64,000 bases of DNA from Paracoccaceae bacterium. GTDB lineage: Bacteria > Pseudomonadota > Alphaproteobacteria > Rhodobacterales > Rhodobacteraceae. Under the pieces are notes generated by a model. The model was not told the origin of the DNA. It saw only the letters and a program-made list of their open reading frames with translations, and made no database searches. Shown piece after piece: positions 58,872-64,000 of the stretch (within the stretch, counting starts at the first letter, position 1; the number at the start of each line of letters is the position of its first letter). The DNA is taken from assembly GCA_018222585.1 (NCBI GenBank), contig JAAFAB010000004.1, positions 124,001-188,000 on the forward strand, in the 5' to 3' direction. The position numbers and the translations under genes are program-made.

Positions 58872-59884
58872 CAGGAAACCGCCGCGATCTTCTCGTAGAG
58901 CGCGCCGTACTGCTGGCCGAAACGCTCGTCGACGAGGCTGCTGACCGAGGCGCGGAAGGCCGCGAGGTCAAGGCCCTCGGCCTCGCCGATCACGGTCATG
59001 CCGAGGTCGCGCAGCTGCTGCGTTTCGCTTTCCTCGTTGTCCAGAATGGCCTTGGTGGCCTTCTGGCGGGTCTGCTCGGCGGCCTCGCGCACCGCGTCCT
59101 GCTCGGTCGCGGACATGCCCTGCCAGGTGTCCTCGTTCATCACGACGACTTCGGCGTTGGACATGTGGCCGGTCAGCATGAGGTGGCTCTGCACCTCGTA
59201 GAGCTTGACGTTGAGCACCACGTTGACCGGGTTCTCCTGGCCCTGCACGACGCCGGTGGCCAGCGCGGTCGGGACCTCGGACCAGTCGACGGGGACGGCG
59301 ACGGCGCCCATGCCCTCGACGGCGGTGGTGTAGATCGGGAAGGGCACGGCGCGGATCTTGGTGCCGGCCAGGTCCTCGGGGCTCATCACCGCCTTGTTGC
59401 AGGTCAGGTTGCGGCGGCCGAAGTAGTGGGCGTAGATCACCCGCACGTTCGCGGCGGCGATCAGGCCCTCGTTCAGCTCCTGCATCACCGGGCTGTCGAC
59501 GTCGGTCACCTTCATCAGGTGATCCACGTCACGGTAGAGGTAGGGCGTGTCCAGCGCCGCGAAGGGCTGGTAGAGCGAACCGAGCGCGCCGGCGGTGTTG
59601 TGCGAAAACGCGATGGTGCCCAGCGAGACGGCCTCGGCCAGTTCCTGCAGCTTGCCCAGCTGGCTGTTCGGGAAGACCTGCACCTCGATGTCGCCGCCCG
59701 AGGTCTGGCCGAGAGCTTCGGCGAACCAGTCGGCCTGTGCGCCGGCCACCGAGGCGACCTCGTTGTTGTGGCCGTAGCGCAGGGTGGTCGCGGCGAAGGC
59801 CGGACGGGCGATGAAAGGCGCGGCCAGGGCTGCGCCGCCCAGGGCCAGCACGCTGCGGCGGGTCGGTTGAAGTCGCTTCGTCAT
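58871..59884 (-). CDS. TRAP transporter substrate-binding protein (DctP family)
   Basis: The 337-residue periplasmic binding protein starts with a Tat-like signal, MTKRLQPTRRSVLALGGAAL, cleaving near ARPAFA. The mature domain contains the DctP/YiaO patterns: DIEVQVFPNSQLGKLQELAE, the LAGTKIRAVPFPIYTTAVEGMGA region with the substrate-carboxylate Arg in KIRA, and GVVQGQENPVNVVLNVKLYE. The ATG at 59884 has GGGAGGAA upstream and is preferred to an in-frame start at 59932. It is the first gene of the operon, so its ligand defines what the whole system uses. Confidence 0.94.
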   Translation of the reverse strand: MTKRLQPTRRSVLALGGAALAAPFIARPAFAATTLRYGHNNEVASVAGAQADWFAEALGQTSGGDIEVQVFPNSQLGKLQELAEAVSLGTIAFSHNTAGALGSLYQPFAALDTPYLYRDVDHLMKVTDVDSPVMQELNEGLIAAANVRVIYAHYFGRRNLTCNKAVMSPEDLAGTKIRAVPFPIYTTAVEGMGAVAVPVDWSEVPTALATGVVQGQENPVNVVLNVKLYEVQSHLMLTGHMSNAEVVVMNEDTWQGMSATEQDAVREAAEQTRQKATKAILDNEESETQQLRDLGMTVIGEAEGLDLAAFRASVSSLVDERFGQQYGALYEKIAAVS

Positions 59885-59960
59885 ATGAGTTCCTCCCAGG
59901 TAGTCATGACGTTTTTTGATGGCTCGCATCATCTCCTCGCAATGCGCCGCCCCTGATACA

Positions 59961-59982
59961 CTTGCACAAACACCGTGTGTTG
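59961..59982. promoter_or_regulatory. Possible LacI-family operator between dctP and the regulator gene
   Basis: In the 171-bp divergent gap the sequence CTTGCACAAACACCGTGTGT contains an odd-centred palindrome ACAC-C-GTGT. Divergent operons with a LacI regulator usually carry such an element, but this one is short and could be chance. Confidence 0.25.
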
Positions 59983-60055
59983 ACGAAAGCTAAGGTTTCG
60001 GGGCAGCTTCAGTCAAAGGAAATGGATTGACGGTTTTTGAGGGGTTCTGACGCAA

Positions 60056-61081
60056 ATGAGCGACAGGGACGGAGGGGCGGGACGGCCGCAGCTGATGGAT
60101 ATCGCCGAGCGCGCGGGGGTCTCGCTGGCGACGGTGGACCGGGTGATCAACCGCCGCAAGGGGGTGAAGGAGCGTACCCGGGTGCGGGTGTTGGAAGCGG
60201 CCTCGGCGCTTGGCTACCTGAGCGAGGGCGAGGCGGCGCGCTATGGCGGAGAGCGGCCGCTGAACATCGTCGTGCTGCTGCCGGCAGGCACCAACCCCTA
60301 CCTGCGCCTGCTGGGCGACCGTCTGCGCGACCGGGTGGCGCGGAGCGGGCAGGGCGACCCGGTGCTGCGCTGCTTCTTCATCGAGAGCTTCAATGCCCGC
60401 GCCCTGGCCGAGGCGCTGCGGCGCAATGCAGGCTGGGCCGACGGGATCATCTTCTTCGCCATCGAACATCCCGAGGTGCGCGAGGCCGCCGCCGAGGTCG
60501 CGGCGCAGGGCACACGGCTGGTCAGCATCGTCTCGGACCTCGGCGGCTCGCCCGGGATCGCCCATGTCGGGCTCGACAACCGCGCCGTCGGGCGCACGGC
60601 GGGGCTGCTGATCGGCCGGCTGGCGGGACAGGCGGGGGGCGCGGTGGCGCTTGTCGCGGGGTCGCGCCACTACCGCGCCCATTCCGAACGGGAAGCGGGC
60701 TTCCTGTCGATCCAGGAAGAGCTCTTTCCCGATCTGCGTGTCGTCGGGATGCGCGAGGGGCATGACGATGCCGGGCAGAACTACCGTCATGCCCTGGCGC
60801 TGTTCGAGCAGGAGCCGGACCTAGTGGGGATCTACAACGTCGGCGGCTCGTCCGGTGGGATCACCCGCGCGATGCGCGAGTGCAACCGGCAGGGGCTGGT
60901 GTTCATCGGCCACGGTCTGACCGCCGACACCCGCCGGGCGATGGTCGAGGGCACGATGGATGCGATCTTCGACCAGGACCCGGACGGGCTGATCGACCGC
61001 GCCATCCGCTGCCTGACCGTGCCCGGAGACCTGCCGCGCCCGCTGAAGCTGGATATCTATTTCCGTGAGAATTTGCCTTGA
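60056..61081 (+). CDS. LacI-family transcriptional regulator
   Basis: The 341-residue regulator has the LacI headpiece at about 13-65 (LMDIAERAGVSLATVDRVINRRKGVKERT), a hinge helix, and a periplasmic-binding-protein-like effector domain (70-341) with NIVVLLPAGTNPYLRLLGDRL and GIYNVGGSSGGITRAMREC. The V-D-R-V-I-N recognition is typical of sugar regulators. It is divergent from the TRAP-VOC-RuBisCO-like-kinase operon and is very probably its control gene, with a sugar acid as inducer. The ATG at 60056 is used. Confidence 0.93.
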   Translation: MSDRDGGAGRPQLMDIAERAGVSLATVDRVINRRKGVKERTRVRVLEAASALGYLSEGEAARYGGERPLNIVVLLPAGTNPYLRLLGDRLRDRVARSGQGDPVLRCFFIESFNARALAEALRRNAGWADGIIFFAIEHPEVREAAAEVAAQGTRLVSIVSDLGGSPGIAHVGLDNRAVGRTAGLLIGRLAGQAGGAVALVAGSRHYRAHSEREAGFLSIQEELFPDLRVVGMREGHDDAGQNYRHALALFEQEPDLVGIYNVGGSSGGITRAMRECNRQGLVFIGHGLTADTRRAMVEGTMDAIFDQDPDGLIDRAIRCLTVPGDLPRPLKLDIYFRENLP

Positions 61082-61256
61082 GGGCGTAGTGCTCCGCCCT
61101 GGAAAGGACGCTATCCTTTAAGATTATTGCCTTGGATCAACGCCTTGACGTGGCTTGTGTTGCGCAAGTCATGGCATGTCGATTATCTTTTTCGCAGGGT
61201 GGCATTTTCCAGAACGATCCATCCTGATTTGAAGAGCCTTTTGGATCGGAGGTATC

Positions 61257-62117
61257 ATGAGCGACCAACAGCACGGCCTGGAAACGTCGCGTCCGCCTCC
61301 CGGTCCCCGGTCGTCACCGCCGTTCTACATCGTCTTGATCACGGTCGTGCTGATCGTCGGGGCCTTTGCAGTCGCGACCCGGCTGTTGTCCCATCCCTCC
61401 GGGCCGACGGTTCTCGTGGAAGACGGGGGCGTGATCTACCCGCTTGGGTACAGGTTTGCCTATACCAATATCGAGTGGTGGGAGTTCGAGGGGGAATACA
61501 GTCTCGGGGTCGAGCTGACCCCGATCGACCCGAGGGCGCAAGGGCTTGGCATCGATACCGATCTGTTGCACGCGATGTGCGGCAGCATCCTGACCTCGAT
61601 CTCGGCCAGAAAGGAAAAACCAACGGGTCGGTCGGGCATTTTTCGCCTGACGATCGGTTTGCGGGGCGTCGTGGGCGGCAATTCCGAAGTGCGCGCGGAT
61701 GAACTGTTGCTCCAGAGACTCCCGGTGGACGATGGCGCCTGTCTTCCGGTGAACCAGCTGAAGTACGCGACGTACAACAGCTATCCGGCGGCGCTGGAGG
61801 AATGGGGGCTGGTGAATTTCAACCTGCCTCCGGCAGGCGCTGAAGACACCATGGATATGATGGCGATATTCGCCCGGCGCACCCCCGGGGCTGATGCTCA
61901 GCCACCCTTCCAGGCCGGATGCCGCGCGGTACTCTTTGAACTCGGCCAACCCGGGCAGGAAGGTGTTGCCTTGCCTGCGAGACTGGGTGTGGTCTTTACC
62001 GATCAGCCGCCTCACGAGATACGGGAAAAGGGTGTCATCGGTGGGAGGGGGCTGCTTTTCGATGTCCGTGGAGAAAACTGCTTCAAGGTCGATGACAGCT
62101 CGGCGCGAAAGATCTGA
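61257..62117 (+). CDS. Hypothetical protein with one N-terminal TM segment
   Basis: The 286-residue protein has a proline-rich cytoplasmic start (~1-22), one TM helix (FYIVLITVVLIVGAFAVATRL, about 23-43) and a ~240-residue outer domain of mixed composition. Four cysteines lie in that domain (in HAMCGSI, DGACLPV, AGCRAV and GENCFKV) and could form disulfides in the periplasm. I recognise no family. The ATG at 61257 has a perfect GGAGGT. The stretch 61082-61256 before it is AT-richer than surroundings and shows no gene. Confidence 0.72.
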   Translation: MSDQQHGLETSRPPPGPRSSPPFYIVLITVVLIVGAFAVATRLLSHPSGPTVLVEDGGVIYPLGYRFAYTNIEWWEFEGEYSLGVELTPIDPRAQGLGIDTDLLHAMCGSILTSISARKEKPTGRSGIFRLTIGLRGVVGGNSEVRADELLLQRLPVDDGACLPVNQLKYATYNSYPAALEEWGLVNFNLPPAGAEDTMDMMAIFARRTPGADAQPPFQAGCRAVLFELGQPGQEGVALPARLGVVFTDQPPHEIREKGVIGGRGLLFDVRGENCFKVDDSSARKI

Positions 62118-62151
62118 GGGCGAGGGCGGCCAGCCGGGCCGCCCCCTCCAT

Positions 62152-63084
62152 TCACCCCACCGTCCTCGTCAGCCAGCCAGCCATGCGGCGCAGGCTGCCC
62201 TCGCAGGCGGGACAGAAGGGCAGGGCGCGCAGGTAGCCATGGATCAGGCCCTCGCCGGGGTCCAGGGTCAGCTCCACGCCCGCGGCCTCCAGTGCCTCCG
62301 CATAGGCGCGGCCCGAATCCCGCAGCGGGTCGTTGTGGGCCAGGGCCACGTAGGTCGGTGGCAGGCCGGCATGGCTCTCGGCCGCCAGCGGGGTGATGCG
62401 CGGATCGGTGCGCAGCTGCGTGACATCGGGGCAGTACATGGCATTGGTCGCGGCCATGCCGGAGACCCTCAGCAGCGGTCCCTCGGCGTTCTCGACACAG
62501 GAGGGGCGGGTGTGGTCGAAATCGCAGCTGGGATAGATCAGCAGCTGCGCCGCCAGTGACAGGCCCTCGTCGCGGGCGGTCAGGGCCGTGACGGCGGCCA
62601 GGTTGCCCCCGGCGCTGTCACCGCCGATGGCGATGCGGCCCGGGTCAAGGCCGAGCCTCGCGGCATTTGCGAAGGTCCAGCGGATGACCGAGAGCACCTG
62701 CAGGTAGGCGGCGGGGAAGGGGTGTTCGGGCGCCAGGGCGTAGTCGACCGAGATCACGGTCAGGCCGGCCCAGTCGGCCAGGCGGGCGGTGACATCCCAT
62801 TGCGTTTCCGGGCTGCCCTGCATCCAGGCGCCACCATGCATGTAGATCAGCGCCGGGTGCGCCCCGTGCCGGTCAGGACGGAAGAGGCGCACCCGGACGG
62901 GGCCGCCCGCGCTGTCGATCCGGTGTTCTTCGTCCGTCCGGACCCCGGGCGGCGTCGGCAGGCGCATGTCGCGGGCGATGGTTTCCAGATGCTGACGCCG
63001 CTCGGCCGGGGTCGCACCGGGGGGCAGGCTGGCCCAACGGGCCTCCCAGAAATCCAGGAACCGGAGAAGATCCGGGGTGGTCAT
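62152..63084 (-). CDS. Alpha/beta hydrolase of the hormone-sensitive-lipase (HSL) family
   Basis: The 310-residue esterase has the HSL pattern: the oxyanion motif MHGGAW at 82-87 (usually HGGGW), nucleophile S157 in GDSAGGNL (155-162), and the likely acid D252 (HNDPLRD) and base H282 (IHGY). The cap region is the first ~50 residues. No signal peptide is seen, so it is cytosolic. Substrate unknown. The ATG at 63084 has GGGAGG upstream; the frame's earlier start lacks conserved sequence. It does not belong to an obvious operon. Confidence 0.88.
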   Translation of the reverse strand: MTTPDLLRFLDFWEARWASLPPGATPAERRQHLETIARDMRLPTPPGVRTDEEHRIDSAGGPVRVRLFRPDRHGAHPALIYMHGGAWMQGSPETQWDVTARLADWAGLTVISVDYALAPEHPFPAAYLQVLSVIRWTFANAARLGLDPGRIAIGGDSAGGNLAAVTALTARDEGLSLAAQLLIYPSCDFDHTRPSCVENAEGPLLRVSGMAATNAMYCPDVTQLRTDPRITPLAAESHAGLPPTYVALAHNDPLRDSGRAYAEALEAAGVELTLDPGEGLIHGYLRALPFCPACEGSLRRMAGWLTRTVG

Positions 63085-63248
63085 GCGCGCGTCCTCCCTG
63101 TCGCGTGGCGTATCGCTTTCGGCGGAACGCGCGGGCGCGCCCCGGCCCTCGGCCGACCGGGCCGCTTGTAGCCCAATGGCTTGCGTCCGGGAAACCGCGG
63201 ATAGTGCGCCGTGCCGCCCGGGGGCACCTCCGATGGCGCCGTCGGGGC

Positions 63249-64000
63249 CTAGTCCCCCGGGCCGTCGAGGAGCAGATCGATGACCCGACCCGGCAGGGTC
63301 AGATCGCGCATGACCCTGCGGCAATCCGAGCTGAACCTGTCTTCATTCTGTTCCATCGCGTCGAGGTCCAGAAAGTCCCTGCCGGTGTTCAGGGCCAGAT
63401 AGAAATCCCTGTCGACGAAAGCGGCGCGCAGTTCATGGGGTTTCACACCCGCTTCCCTGGCAAGATGCGCGAACATCCGGATGAAGGCGGGCGGCAGCAG
63501 CTGCCGGGCCGCCTCGGGATCCTCCGAGAAGACCGAGAATGGCAGGCCGCCCCCCCTCATAGCGCACAGGGGCGAGCGCGCAGTTGTCCTCGGTGTTGCC
63601 CCAATGACTGAGGTGAAGCGACGGGACGGCGGGCGCCTGGGGTCGTCCGAATTGTTTCGTCTCGATCACGGTCCAGGGGCTCGGGTCCGGGGTCTCGATG
63701 CGCAGGACCGGGCCGTGGAAAACCACTTCCTGCCTCTTGCCGGCCTTCCGGATCAAGCTGGCATCTTCGAATATCTTGCGACCGAGCTTGCCCTTGGTCT
63801 GGATCAGCTTTGCTTCCTGCAGCCGCCAGGACACAGCACGCCAGGTGCCGGACAGGCCGTCTTCGGGAAAGTCGCGATCGTACGGGGGCAGGGCGAGGCC
63901 GCGCACCGCCTTGTCGATGCAGATCAGACCGTGGTCTGGTGTCGGATCGTAGCGGTCGAGTCCCAGCTCCTGGATCACCAAGGGCAGGACGCGCGCGTTG
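63249..64000 (-). pseudogene. Hypothetical gene, frameshifted at a G7 run and cut by the window end
   Basis: A continuous reading frame enters from beyond 64000 and runs to about 63560 (IQELGLDRYDPTPDHGLICI at its start, SHWGNTEDNCALAPVRYEGG at its end). It then continues in a second frame from about 63560 to 63249 (GGLPFSVFSEDPEAARQLLP, ending with LLLDGPGD). Both halves show normal codon use, and the switch falls exactly at seven G residues (plus strand C 63550-63556). So this is one gene with a +/-1 shift: a sequencing error, a mutation or a phase-variable tract. I do not recognise the protein family; the N-terminus lies outside. Confidence 0.62.

Noticed and set aside
59990-60790. A 266-codon frame antisense to the LacI-type regulator
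   Set aside because: The regulator gene on the plus strand has clear domains; the antisense frame has none.

Overview
The window is a GC-rich chromosomal segment that reads as a member of the Rhodobacterales (Rhodobacter/Roseobacter group of Alphaproteobacteria). The evidence is a circularly permuted two-piece tmRNA with a Rhodobacter-like tag, a fused IspDF, a dusB-ntrB-ntrC-ntrY-ntrX operon whose NtrC lacks the GAFTGA loop, a Mur/Fur-type regulator without CxxC pairs, a divergent DUF6477/DUF6456 pair, and an MttB-like methyltransferase read without pyrrolysine. No rRNA, tRNA, CRISPR, insertion sequence or prophage was recognised. Most of the window is ordinary core genome; the accessory part lies at about 49.8-64 kb.

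Layout. 1-7 kb: end of a serine hydrolase, fumC, a PmtA-type methyltransferase, sspB, chrA, a NIPSNAP protein, an ArsR-type regulator and an RlmL-type RNA methyltransferase. 7.1-7.4 kb: permuted ssrA on the minus strand. 7.5-17.4 kb: a GNAT protein, tyrS, anmK, the zwf-pgl-pgi block (entry to the Entner-Doudoroff/pentose phosphate routes), a DUF985 cupin and eno. 17.5-25.8 kb: an EamA transporter, a Fur/Mur regulator, a 784-residue autotransporter, guaA, a tandem universal stress protein and the MttB-like protein. 25.9-31.3 kb: the DUF6477/DUF6456 pair, a VIT1/CCC1 transporter divergent from oxyR, a peroxiredoxin convergent with oxyR, and lipA. 31.4-38.1 kb: an NIT-domain chemoreceptor, a dihaem cytochrome c, hpt with a coupled small membrane protein, a RatA/Coq10-type protein and the overlapping ispDF-pgpA-pncC operon. 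38.3-45.6 kb: dusB plus two nitrogen two-component systems. 45.7-49.7 kb: an aspartic protease, MarC, an ABC-F ATPase and ndk.

The two most interesting regions are adjacent and on the minus strand. At 54.0-59.9 kb a tightly packed operon encodes a TRAP transporter (DctP-DctQ-DctM), a VOC-fold protein, a RuBisCO-like protein with intact metal and proton-transfer residues, and an OtnK/DUF1537 acid-sugar kinase. A divergent LacI-family regulator follows at 60.1 kb. This looks like uptake, phosphorylation and decarboxylation (or transcarboxylation) of a sugar acid, closest to known apionate/3-oxo-isoapionate catabolism, but the other enzymes of that route are absent and a VOC protein is present. 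At 49.8-54.0 kb a second set of overlapping genes encodes a QueC-like PP-loop protein with a Cys4 site, a family-25 glycosyltransferase, a polysaccharide pyruvyl transferase and a Mur-ligase-like protein with an unusual P-loop and a C-terminal Cys4 cluster. This is a candidate pathway for an uncommon surface-glycan modification.

The right end holds a one-TM protein of unknown function, an HSL-type esterase, and a hypothetical gene that is broken at a run of seven G residues and runs off the window. Many long open frames antisense to real genes are artefacts of GC-biased codon use and are left out.
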